A stretch of DNA of 13,070 nt from Marinagarivorans sp. UBA5870 (GTDB taxonomy: Bacteria; Pseudomonadota; Gammaproteobacteria; Pseudomonadales; Cellvibrionaceae). A model generated the notes under the pieces. It had not been told where the DNA came from. It ran no database searches and saw only the letters and a program-made list of their open reading frames with translations. The position numbers and the translations under genes are program-made. The stretch spans positions 1 to 13,070 of the forward strand of contig DJFO01000031.1 of assembly GCA_002432555.1 (NCBI GenBank), written 5' to 3'. Every line of letters starts with the position of its first letter. The first letter of the stretch is position 1. This document shows, piece after piece, positions 5,067 through 12,122 of the stretch.

Positions 5067-7139
5067 GTGTTGCGACGAATACTTAGTCTGGGTGCAGCAG
5101 GTGTGCTGGCGCTGACACTGGCGGTGAACAGCTGGGCCCAACAAACCTGGATGATCAATTTCAAAGACTCGGAAATTCAGGAACTGATCAAATTCGTCGC
5201 CGATGTCACCGGCCGCACGGTAGTGATCGATCCGCGGGTCAAAGGTCGCGTCAAGGTCATTTCCTCCAAGCCCCTTAACGAAGAAGAGCTGATGCATTTA
5301 TTTCGCACCGTCCTGGAGATGCACGATTTCTCCGTGGTGGACGTTGGCGATGTGTTGCGCATCATCCCACTGAAAGACGCGCGCTCCGCGCCTGTGCCGG
5401 TGGTTGGTGCCGAGAGCCCCGAAAAAGGCTATCTCACCCAAGTGATTCAATTGCAGAACATTGCTGCGGCCAAGGTGCTGCCCTCGATCCGCCCGCTGGT
5501 TCCCCAGCATTCGCACCTGTCCGCCTACGACCCCTCGAACGCCATCATTATTACCGACTCGGCGGAGAACATCGCTCGCATCCGCGACCTGATCGAACGC
5601 CTTGATAAGTCCGCAACGCCCATTACCGAAATCGTCGAACTGAAATTTGCCAACGCCGGCGACTTGGTGCAGGTGCTGCAAAGCCTGGAAAAAGCCGATC
5701 CCAACAATAACAACTCGCCGCAGAATACTTTCAACCTCACCGCGGATAAGCGCAACAACGCCATACTCATCACCGGCGAAGATCTGCAGCGTCAGCGCAT
5801 TAAATCTCTGGTGACCCGTTTAGACAAACCGCGCGCCCAGACGGGCAATGTGCGCGTCGTTTACCTCGAGTACGCGGAAGCCAAGACCGTGGCGGAAACC
5901 CTCACCAAGGTGATGGCGAACCTTTCCAAACTCGGCCCCGGTGGCAAACAGGAAAACCAGGTGGCGGCGACCGTCGAGGCGGACGAGGATACCAACTCGC
6001 TGCTGATTACCGCCTCCGGCGATGATCTGGACTCCCTGCTCGACGTGGTCTCTCGACTGGATATTCGCCGCGCCCAGGTACTGGTCGAAGCCATCATCGC
6101 CGAAGTGTCGGACACTGCTGGCCGCAACCTCGGTATTCAATGGCTGTTTCGCAATACGGACAATGGAACCTTTGGCAGCTCGTCGCGCGCCGATGGCTCC
6201 CTGGCCAACATAGGCGCTGGTGCGCTGCAGGATCCGGAGGACGAAGAGGCCGTCACCAATCTGGCGGGCGCCCTCGCCGGCGTCGCGGGCCAGGTGCTCG
6301 GTGTCGTCGGCACGGACAACGATAACGATTTTATGGCGCTGATCACCGCCCTGGAGACCGAGGGCAAGTCGAACATTCTCTCGACGCCCTCGCTGTTGAC
6401 CATGGACAACAACGAAGCCAGTTTCGTGGTCGGTCAGAATATTCCGATCCTGACCGGATCCACTTCTACCACCAACGGCGGGTTGAGTCCCTTCCAGACC
6501 ATCCAGCGTCAGGATGTGGGTATCAAGTTGACGGTGACTCCTCAGGTTAACGAGGGCAATACCATCCTGCTCAATATCGTGCAGGAGGTATCCAGCATCA
6601 GTCAGCAATCCGAGCAGGGTTTTGTCACCAACCAGCGCAAGATCGAAACCCAGATTCTGGCGGCCAACAGCGAAGTGGTGGTGTTGGGCGGGTTGATTGA
6701 AGACAAGGCGGACCTCGGTGAGCAGCGCGTGCCCATTCTCGGCCGCCTGCCGCTGCTCGGCCGCCTGTTTCGCTCCGACAACAAAACCAAAAGCCGCACC
6801 AACCTGATGATATTTTTGAAGGCGACTGTAATTCGTGATACCGAATCCCTCGCGGGAGCCACGGCGGAAAAATATCAATATATTCGCGATCAACAATTCA
6901 AGCAGCAGGATCGCGGCTTCTTGCGTTTCAAGGATAAAAATGTGCCCGTGATGCCGGATATGGAGTACTACAACCTGGAGCTGCCGCGAGTGAAGGTGAC
7001 AAAAGAAGTAATGGTCACTCCCGGTGCCGAAGCCTCCACGGACGAACCGCCCCAGAGCGAACCTGTCGAGCCGATGGAATTGCCGGCGAGCGAAGAACCT
7101 GTCCCCGCCGAACCGGAAGCGGCGCCTTCCGCGGAGTAA
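5067..7139 (+). CDS. gspD: Type II secretion outer-membrane secretin GspD
   Basis: A 690-residue protein that forms the 15-mer outer-membrane channel of the type II system. It starts at GTG 5067, with GAGGGG (5056-5061) at 5 bases. A signal peptide (1-24) ends in the cleavage site SWA/QQ. The periplasmic N0 domain follows (about 25-100, beginning TWMINFKDSEIQELIKFVAD), then the N1, N2 and N3 repeats with an Asn-rich insertion (PNNNNSPQN), and the secretin domain (about 330-605). The gate segment IPILTG is at 459-464 (VP is more usual; here Ile). The end of the barrel region carries the family signature VPILGRLPLLGRLF. The rest is an S-domain-like region and an acidic Pro/Glu tail (about 652-690). 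No pilotin (GspS) or GspAB gene is next to it, so targeting may depend on a gene elsewhere. gspE begins 4 bases after the stop. Confidence 0.97.
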   Translation: MLRRILSLGAAGVLALTLAVNSWAQQTWMINFKDSEIQELIKFVADVTGRTVVIDPRVKGRVKVISSKPLNEEELMHLFRTVLEMHDFSVVDVGDVLRIIPLKDARSAPVPVVGAESPEKGYLTQVIQLQNIAAAKVLPSIRPLVPQHSHLSAYDPSNAIIITDSAENIARIRDLIERLDKSATPITEIVELKFANAGDLVQVLQSLEKADPNNNNSPQNTFNLTADKRNNAILITGEDLQRQRIKSLVTRLDKPRAQTGNVRVVYLEYAEAKTVAETLTKVMANLSKLGPGGKQENQVAATVEADEDTNSLLITASGDDLDSLLDVVSRLDIRRAQVLVEAIIAEVSDTAGRNLGIQWLFRNTDNGTFGSSSRADGSLANIGAGALQDPEDEEAVTNLAGALAGVAGQVLGVVGTDNDNDFMALITALETEGKSNILSTPSLLTMDNNEASFVVGQNIPILTGSTSTTNGGLSPFQTIQRQDVGIKLTVTPQVNEGNTILLNIVQEVSSISQQSEQGFVTNQRKIETQILAANSEVVVLGGLIEDKADLGEQRVPILGRLPLLGRLFRSDNKTKSRTNLMIFLKATVIRDTESLAGATAEKYQYIRDQQFKQQDRGFLRFKDKNVPVMPDMEYYNLELPRVKVTKEVMVTPGAEASTDEPPQSEPVEPMELPASEEPVPAEPEAAPSAE

Positions 7140-7143
7140 GACT

Positions 7144-8643
7144 ATGGAAGCCGTTCCCCAAGATATCCTGATACCCGAGGAGCAGGCCGCGGCACGGGTT
7201 AAAGCGCGTCTGCCCTATTCCTTTGCCTCGAGCAACGGCGTCATGGTCGACAACGGTCGGTTGTTGCATCTGCCGGGTTTGAAGTTGAAGACCCTGCGCG
7301 AGCTGCGCCGCTATATGGATGCGCCGCTCGAACTGGAAGAACTGCCGGAAAAAGAATTCAAGGCCCGCCTGACCAAGTTGTATCAGAGCAGCGATACCGA
7401 AGCCCAGCAGGCCGTTGAAGATATGGACGCGGACTTCGATCTCTCGGCCCTGGCCGAAGACATAGACGACGGCGAACTGTTGAGCGGCGAGGGCGACGCG
7501 CCGGTGATTCGGCTGATCAACGCGATCCTCTCCCAAGCGGTGCAGGAGCGCGCTTCGGATATTCACGTCGAGCCCTACGAAGACCGAGTTTCGGTGCGCT
7601 TTCGGATCGACGGCGTGCTGAAGGAAGTGCTCTCCCCCAAGCCCGCGCTGGCGCCGGTGCTCGTGTCCCGTCTGAAAGTAATGGCGCGTCTCGACATTGC
7701 TGAAAAACGCATTCCCCAGGACGGCCGCATTACCGTTAAGCTGGCGGGCCACGCGGTGGACCTGCGGGTTTCCACCATGCCGTCCGCCCACGGTGAACGG
7801 GTGGTGCTGCGGATTCTCGACCAGGCGGCCGGTGCGATTTCCCTCGAGCAGCTCAACATGCCGGAAAAAGTCCTGCGGGACTTCAAAGCCGTGCTGGCCA
7901 AGCCTCACGGCATCATTCTGGTCACGGGGCCGACCGGTTCCGGTAAGACGACAACGCTCTATTCCGGCCTCAGCCACCTCAATACCCGAGCGCGCAACAT
8001 TCTCACGGTGGAAGACCCTATCGAATACGTGCTGCCCGGCATTGGCCAGACCCAGGTCAACACCAAGGTGGACATGACCTTTGCCCGCGGCTTGCGGGCC
8101 ATTCTGCGGCAGGACCCGGACATAGTGATGATCGGTGAGATCCGGGACCGGGAAACGGCGGCCATTGCCGTGCAGGCGAGTTTGACCGGTCACTTGCTGC
8201 TCTCCACGTTGCACACCAACACCGCCATAGGCGCGGTGATGCGCTTGCAGGATCTCGGCATAGAGCCGTTTCTCCTGTCATCGAGTCTCGAAGCGCTCAT
8301 GGCCCAGCGCCTGGTGCGCAAGCTTTGCGCCGAGTGCAAACAGCCCCACCCGGCCACCGAATCCGAATGCGAACGCATCGGCATTCCTGTCGACAGCACA
8401 ATCTTTCGGGCGGTCGGCTGCGAGCGCTGTCACCACACCGGCTACCGGGGTCGAACGGGTATTTACGAGTTGATTCCGGTGGACGACGGCCTGCGCCAAA
8501 TGATTCATGAAGGGGTTGGTGAGCAGGTGATGCTGGCCCATGCCCGGCAGTTCTGCCATTCCATCGACGAGGACGGTCGCCGCAAGGTGCTCGCCGGTAT
8601 CACCAGCGTGGAAGAATTGCTGCGGGTGACGGTGGTCGGCTGA
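7144..8643 (+). CDS. gspE: Type II secretion ATPase GspE
   Basis: A 499-residue cytoplasmic hexameric ATPase that powers pseudopilus assembly. Order: an N-terminal domain (1-120) that would bind GspL; an N2E linker region (RASDIHVEPYED); and the C-terminal RecA-like domain with Walker A GPTGSGKTTT (Lys268), the aspartate box EDPIEY, Walker B DPDIVMIGE (324-332, catalytic Glu332), and the histidine box after LLLSTLHTNTA. The zinc-binding tetracysteine motif C395-x2-C398 ... C426-x2-C429, which separates GspE from type IV pilus PilB-like ATPases without it, is intact. The ATG at 7144 has GGAG (7133-7136), which overlaps the end of gspD, giving translational coupling; the frame is also open upstream to 7024 inside gspD. 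gspF starts 1 base after the stop. All catalytic motifs are present, so it is probably active. Confidence 0.97.
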   Translation: MEAVPQDILIPEEQAAARVKARLPYSFASSNGVMVDNGRLLHLPGLKLKTLRELRRYMDAPLELEELPEKEFKARLTKLYQSSDTEAQQAVEDMDADFDLSALAEDIDDGELLSGEGDAPVIRLINAILSQAVQERASDIHVEPYEDRVSVRFRIDGVLKEVLSPKPALAPVLVSRLKVMARLDIAEKRIPQDGRITVKLAGHAVDLRVSTMPSAHGERVVLRILDQAAGAISLEQLNMPEKVLRDFKAVLAKPHGIILVTGPTGSGKTTTLYSGLSHLNTRARNILTVEDPIEYVLPGIGQTQVNTKVDMTFARGLRAILRQDPDIVMIGEIRDRETAAIAVQASLTGHLLLSTLHTNTAIGAVMRLQDLGIEPFLLSSSLEALMAQRLVRKLCAECKQPHPATESECERIGIPVDSTIFRAVGCERCHHTGYRGRTGIYELIPVDDGLRQMIHEGVGEQVMLAHARQFCHSIDEDGRRKVLAGITSVEELLRVTVVG

Positions 8644-8644
8644 T

Positions 8645-9886
8645 ATGGGAGCCTATTCCTATCAGGCCCTGGACGCCAACGGCAAAACCGTCAAGGGTAT
8701 TCTCGAGGGCGACTCCGAGCGGCACGTGCGAACTCTGCTGCGGCAGCGGCAGCTCAAGCCCCTCGAAGTTCGCAGTTCCAGCCAAAAGCGCAAAAGCGCC
8801 GGCGGAGAAGCGACCTCCGGCCGCAAGATGTTCGGTAGTGGTGGCCCCAAGCTCGGTTACAAAGACATTGCGCTCGTCACCCGCCAATTGGCCTCGCTGC
8901 TGCAGTCCGGCCTGCCGCTGGACGAAGTTCTTCAGGCAGCGGCGACCCAGAGCCGCAAGCCGACGGTCAAGAGCCTAATGCTCCAGGTGCGTTCCCGCGT
9001 GCTCGAGGGTTTGAGTCTCGGCCAGGCAATGGCCGAAGCGCCACGCGCCTTCAACACGCTCTATCGGGCGATGGTGCGCGCGGGCGAGTCCGCCGGTTTC
9101 CTCGGGCCGGTGCTCGAACAGTTGGCGGAATATACGGAGAGCAGCCAGGAGACCCGGCAGAAGGTCCAGATGGCCATGATGTATCCCATGGTTCTGTTAT
9201 GCGTCAGCATGGCGGTGGTCACGGCCCTCATGGCCTTTGTGGTACCCAAACTGACCGGCATGTTCGCCCAGACGAAACAGAAGCTGCCGCTGATTACCGA
9301 AATATTGATCGGGACCAGCGACTTCATCGTCAATTACGGCCTGTTTGTGCTGCTGGGTCTCATAGGTGCCGTGGTGTTGTTCAAGCAAATGCTCAAGGCT
9401 CCGGCGCGTCAGTTGCAGTGGCACCGGCTGCTGTTGAAAATGCCGCTCTTCGGCAACTTTATCCGGATCTCGGAAGCGGCGCGCTACGCCAACACGCTCG
9501 GCCTTCTGACCAAGAGCGGCGTGCCGCTGCTGGAAGGTTTACGGATCGCCAGTCAGGTATTGACTAACCGAGTGATGCAAGACGCGGCGAAAACCATAGC
9601 GATCTCGGTCCAGGAGGGCAGCAGTCTGAACCGCGCCATGGATCAGGTGGATGAATTTCCGCCCTTGATTGTGCAGATGGTGGCAAGCGGCGAGGCCAAC
9701 GGCCAGTTGGCCGACCAGTTGCTCCATGCCGCGCGCAACCAGGAGCGGGAACTGTCTTTTACTCTGGGCACCATGATGGGGTTGATGGAGCCAGTCATGA
9801 TTCTCTTCATGGCGGGCATGGTCTTTTTTATTGTGATGGCAATTATGTTGCCGATCTTCCAGATGAACCAAATGGTCGGCGGTTAA
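8645..9886 (+). CDS. gspF: Type II secretion inner-membrane platform protein GspF
   Basis: A 413-residue polytopic inner-membrane protein, the core of the platform that couples the ATPase GspE to pseudopilin extrusion. It begins with the GspF/PilC opening MGAYSYQALDANGKTVKGILEGDS, then a cytoplasmic T2SSF domain (about 70-175, KDIALVTRQLASLLQSGLPLDEV), a transmembrane segment (about 182-205), a second (about 225-246), a second T2SSF domain (about 273-375, containing LLTKSGVPLLEGL), and a final transmembrane helix (about 380-406, MEPVMILFMAGMVFFIVMA). This is the usual three-helix topology. The usual length is ~400. The ATG lies one base after the gspE stop with only a weak ribosome site, so translation is probably coupled to gspE. 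A 38-base gap to gspG is the widest in the operon. Confidence 0.96.
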   Translation: MGAYSYQALDANGKTVKGILEGDSERHVRTLLRQRQLKPLEVRSSSQKRKSAGGEATSGRKMFGSGGPKLGYKDIALVTRQLASLLQSGLPLDEVLQAAATQSRKPTVKSLMLQVRSRVLEGLSLGQAMAEAPRAFNTLYRAMVRAGESAGFLGPVLEQLAEYTESSQETRQKVQMAMMYPMVLLCVSMAVVTALMAFVVPKLTGMFAQTKQKLPLITEILIGTSDFIVNYGLFVLLGLIGAVVLFKQMLKAPARQLQWHRLLLKMPLFGNFIRISEAARYANTLGLLTKSGVPLLEGLRIASQVLTNRVMQDAAKTIAISVQEGSSLNRAMDQVDEFPPLIVQMVASGEANGQLADQLLHAARNQERELSFTLGTMMGLMEPVMILFMAGMVFFIVMAIMLPIFQMNQMVGG

Positions 9887-9924
9887 TCGAACTCCGGCTT
9901 TTCAAAACCGATTTAGGGGGAAAT

Positions 9925-10368
9925 ATGAAACAAGGTGGTCAGCGCGGTTTCAGCTTGATCGAAATCATGGTGGTGATCGTGATCATGGGCCTGCTGCTCA
10001 GCGTGGTGGGACCGCGGGTATTCGACAACATCAGCCAGGCGAAAGCCCAGACGGTAAAAGCTCACTTTGGCAATTTGAAAACCGCGTTGGATTCTTATCG
10101 CCTCGACAATTATCGCTACCCGACGAGCGAGCAGGGGCTGATCGCCCTGGTGATGAAACCCGACGGCGATCCCGAGCCGAAAAAGTGGCGTCAGTACATG
10201 GATAAACTGCCGAAGGATCCATGGGAAAACGACTATATCTACGTGAGCCCTGGTGATAACGGCCGCGCCTTCGATATGTACACCCTGGGCGCCGACGGCG
10301 TGCGCGGTGGTGAAGGCGAAGACGCCGACGTAAGTTACTGGGACGACGCTGGCGTCGAGACGCCGTAA
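9925..10368 (+). CDS. gspG: Major pseudopilin GspG
   Basis: A 147-residue prepilin, the main subunit of the type II pseudopilus. The leader is MKQGGQRG; prepilin peptidase GspO would cut between Gly8 and Phe9, and Glu13 (position +5 of the mature protein) is present for methylation and packing. A long hydrophobic helix runs from 9 to about 30. The globular part shows conserved blocks, PTSEQGL near residue 66 and KLPKDPWENDYIY near 90-102, and a C-terminal loop LGADGVRGGEGEDADV that matches the calcium-binding loop stabilising GspG. The ribosome site is strong (AGGGGGA, 9915-9921) and better than the other gsp genes, in line with GspG being made in large amounts. No prepilin peptidase gene is in the window. 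Confidence 0.97.
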   Translation: MKQGGQRGFSLIEIMVVIVIMGLLLSVVGPRVFDNISQAKAQTVKAHFGNLKTALDSYRLDNYRYPTSEQGLIALVMKPDGDPEPKKWRQYMDKLPKDPWENDYIYVSPGDNGRAFDMYTLGADGVRGGEGEDADVSYWDDAGVETP

Positions 10369-10386
10369 CCTACAGGTTTATGACGT

Positions 10387-10959
10387 ATGCAGGTGAGGGA
10401 TCAGGGCGGATTTTCTTTGCTCGAGCTGATGGCGGTCCTACTCGTCATCGGCATGGGCCTCGCCATGGTCTCCCTTACCGTGCGCGGCGGTGAGCCGAAA
10501 GACGAAGTCTGGGACACCATCGAACAGTTCATGGGGTTGGCCCAGTTCGCCAGTGAACGGGCCATACTGTCCGGCGAAACCTCGGCGCTGCTTCTGGAAC
10601 CGCCGGAATGGCAGGCCCAGCGCGGCCAGGACATCGACGACATAGGCTGGCGCTATCGCTGGCTTACCTCTAGCAGCGAAGGCTGGCAGAACATGCCTAA
10701 TTCGGAACCCATCAGCCTGCCGCCCACCATCCGCCTGACGGTGGAAATTGACGAAATGCTCTGGGACTACGCAAGCCAGGTGGATCGCACCACACCAGTG
10801 GCCGCCTACTACCCAAGCGGCGACGTGACGCCAATACGCATCGAGATTTCCGACATTCGCGAGCCGGGTTTCACCCAGCATATCGAAGTGGATGAAACCG
10901 GCCAGCTGGTGTGGTTGGAAGCGCCGGAGCCGCCGGAGGTGGACAAAGATGCCTTCTGA
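10387..10959 (+). CDS. gspH: Minor pseudopilin GspH
   Basis: A 190-residue minor pseudopilin that sits below the GspI-J-K tip complex. The leader MQVRDQGG would be cut by prepilin peptidase before Phe9 (GFSLLE, Glu13 at mature position +5). It carries only one basic residue, fewer than usual. The helix runs from 9 to about 30, followed by a globular beta domain containing an AQFASERAILSGE helix. The C-terminal stretch IEISDIREPGFTQHIEVDETGQLVW matches the GspH end. The gene starts 18 bases after gspG with no good ribosome site, so coupling is likely. Its last codons overlap gspI, whose ribosome site lies inside gspH. Confidence 0.9.
   Translation: MQVRDQGGFSLLELMAVLLVIGMGLAMVSLTVRGGEPKDEVWDTIEQFMGLAQFASERAILSGETSALLLEPPEWQAQRGQDIDDIGWRYRWLTSSSEGWQNMPNSEPISLPPTIRLTVEIDEMLWDYASQVDRTTPVAAYYPSGDVTPIRIEISDIREPGFTQHIEVDETGQLVWLEAPEPPEVDKDAF
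10935..10940 (+). promoter_or_regulatory. Ribosome binding site that fixes the gspI start
   Basis: GGAGGT lies within the end of gspH, 8 bases before ATG 10949. It is a near-perfect Shine-Dalgarno match and favours this start over the in-frame upstream codon at 10892, which would give an extra 19 residues. Confidence 0.75.
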
Positions 10960-11368
10960 TTTACGCCGCACGAGTGCTGCGCGCAAGCGAGGCAAAGCGC
11001 AGGCTCGGCAGCGGGGGTTCACTCTGGTGGAAGTCATGGTGGCGCTGCTGATAGTCTCTATGGCTCTGCCCGCGCTGCTGCTGCGCATCGGTGGCATGGC
11101 GACCACCGCCGCCCACAGCCGCGATGTGGCTGTGGCCCATTGGGTCGCTGAAAATAAACTTCAGGAAATTTACCTCACCCAGCGGCTGCAGCGGCTGACA
11201 CCGCGCGGCCGCCAAGCGGACGACGTCGAAATGGCCGGGGAGACCTGGGATTGGCAGACCGAGACTGAAGAGACGGCGGTGCCCGGTCTTCTGCGACTGC
11301 GGGTGCGGGTGAAAATGCAGGGTGCGGAAGACAATCTTGTCGAACTCTCCGGATTTATCCTTGAGTAG
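10949..11368 (+). CDS. gspI: Minor pseudopilin GspI
   Basis: A 139-residue minor pseudopilin that starts the tip complex with GspJ and GspK. Cleavage is predicted between Gly23 and Phe24 (RGFTLVEVMVALLIV), and Glu28 is position +5 of the mature protein. The leader is long (23 residues, versus about 6-10 usual) and very basic (Arg and Lys at 6, 7, 12, 13, 14, 16, 20 and 22). The mature protein has the family motif AHWVAENKLQEIYL and ends in a beta sandwich with LLRLRVRVKM. The start overlaps gspH by 11 bases, with a strong GGAGGT site at 10935-10940. Its stop lies inside the start region of gspJ. Confidence 0.93.
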   Translation: MPSDLRRTSAARKRGKAQARQRGFTLVEVMVALLIVSMALPALLLRIGGMATTAAHSRDVAVAHWVAENKLQEIYLTQRLQRLTPRGRQADDVEMAGETWDWQTETEETAVPGLLRLRVRVKMQGAEDNLVELSGFILE

Positions 11369-12122
11369 TACGTGCCGGAGGTACAACAAGGGCTTCACCC
11401 TGATGGAGGTCATGGTTGCGCTGTTCATCATGGCGCTGATCGCCCTGCTGGCTTCCCAGGCATTTACCACCGCCTCCTCTGGCGCCGCGGCAACGCGGGA
11501 AGCGATGGAGCGGCTGGCGGCCATAGATCGAACCATGGTGCTGGTCGAAAATGACTTGCGCAACGCAGTTCCCAAGGTATTGAAACAGCGTTTCGGCGAA
11601 CCGCTGCCACCCTTGTTCGTGGCCCAGAGCGACGACTATTGGCTGACGGTGATGCGCGGTGGCATGGCCAATCCGCTGTTCCAACGCCGAACGGAAGAAG
11701 TCCGGGTGGGCTACAGATACATCGAAGAAACCATTTGGCGGGATACCTGGTACAACCCGGCCGAGGTAGAGCAGGACCAGGCGCGGCAGCAAAAGTTGCT
11801 CGAGGGGGTTACGGATATGGTAGTGCGCGTGCTGCCGCCCAACGCCAGCTCCCTCGCCGCCGGCCCCTGGTTGGACGCCTGGCCGGCCAACCCGGCGGAG
11901 CCGCAGTTGCCGCTGGCAATCGAGTTGACCCTGACCCTGGAAGACATGGGCGAAATCAAGCGGCTGTTTATGCTGTTGCCGGGCAAGGGCGGCGAGACCG
12001 GGGCCGGTACCAACCCGCCTGGTGGTCAACCGAATAGCAATCCGCCCAATAACAACGAAAATCCGGGGGAAAACACAAATCCGGCCAGCGAAACAGGTAC
12101 CCCCGATGACAGCGCCCTGTAA
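11361..12122 (+). CDS. gspJ: Minor pseudopilin GspJ with Asn/Pro/Gly-rich tail
   Basis: A pseudopilin that forms the tip complex with GspI and GspK, 253 residues from the start chosen here. Cleavage is predicted at Gly11/Phe12 (KGFTLMEVMVALFI), with Glu16 at mature position +5. The globular part contains RTMVLVENDLRNAVPK, EEVRVGYRY and LAIELTLTLEDMG, as in GspJ. No ATG is near: TTG 11361 gives a normal 11-residue leader and overlaps gspI by 8 bases. TTG 11337 and GTG 11322 are in frame and would give leaders of 19 and 24 residues, so the start is uncertain. The last 46 residues (208-253) are rich in Asn, Pro and Gly (26 of 46) and extend beyond the GspJ fold; GspJ proteins usually end soon after this domain. 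The gspK start lies inside this tail's code, overlapping by 17 bases. Confidence 0.92.
   Translation: MSSTCRRYNKGFTLMEVMVALFIMALIALLASQAFTTASSGAAATREAMERLAAIDRTMVLVENDLRNAVPKVLKQRFGEPLPPLFVAQSDDYWLTVMRGGMANPLFQRRTEEVRVGYRYIEETIWRDTWYNPAEVEQDQARQQKLLEGVTDMVVRVLPPNASSLAAGPWLDAWPANPAEPQLPLAIELTLTLEDMGEIKRLFMLLPGKGGETGAGTNPPGGQPNSNPPNNNENPGENTNPASETGTPDDSAL

Noticed and set aside
5820..6896. A 358-codon open frame on the minus strand opposite gspD
   Set aside because: It lies wholly inside the secretin gene, has no recognisable domain and no ribosome site that I could see, and shows shadow-type composition.
7024..7143. Upstream start for gspE inside gspD
   Set aside because: The 40 extra residues come from the alternate frame of the gspD tail and do not resemble GspE, and ATG 7144 has a well-placed GGAG.
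7015..8214. A 399-codon open frame on the minus strand opposite gspD and gspE
   Set aside because: The plus strand encodes GspE with intact Walker motifs. The antisense frame is His/Gln/Arg-rich with no recognisable domain, as expected from the codon bias of a GC-rich gene read backwards.
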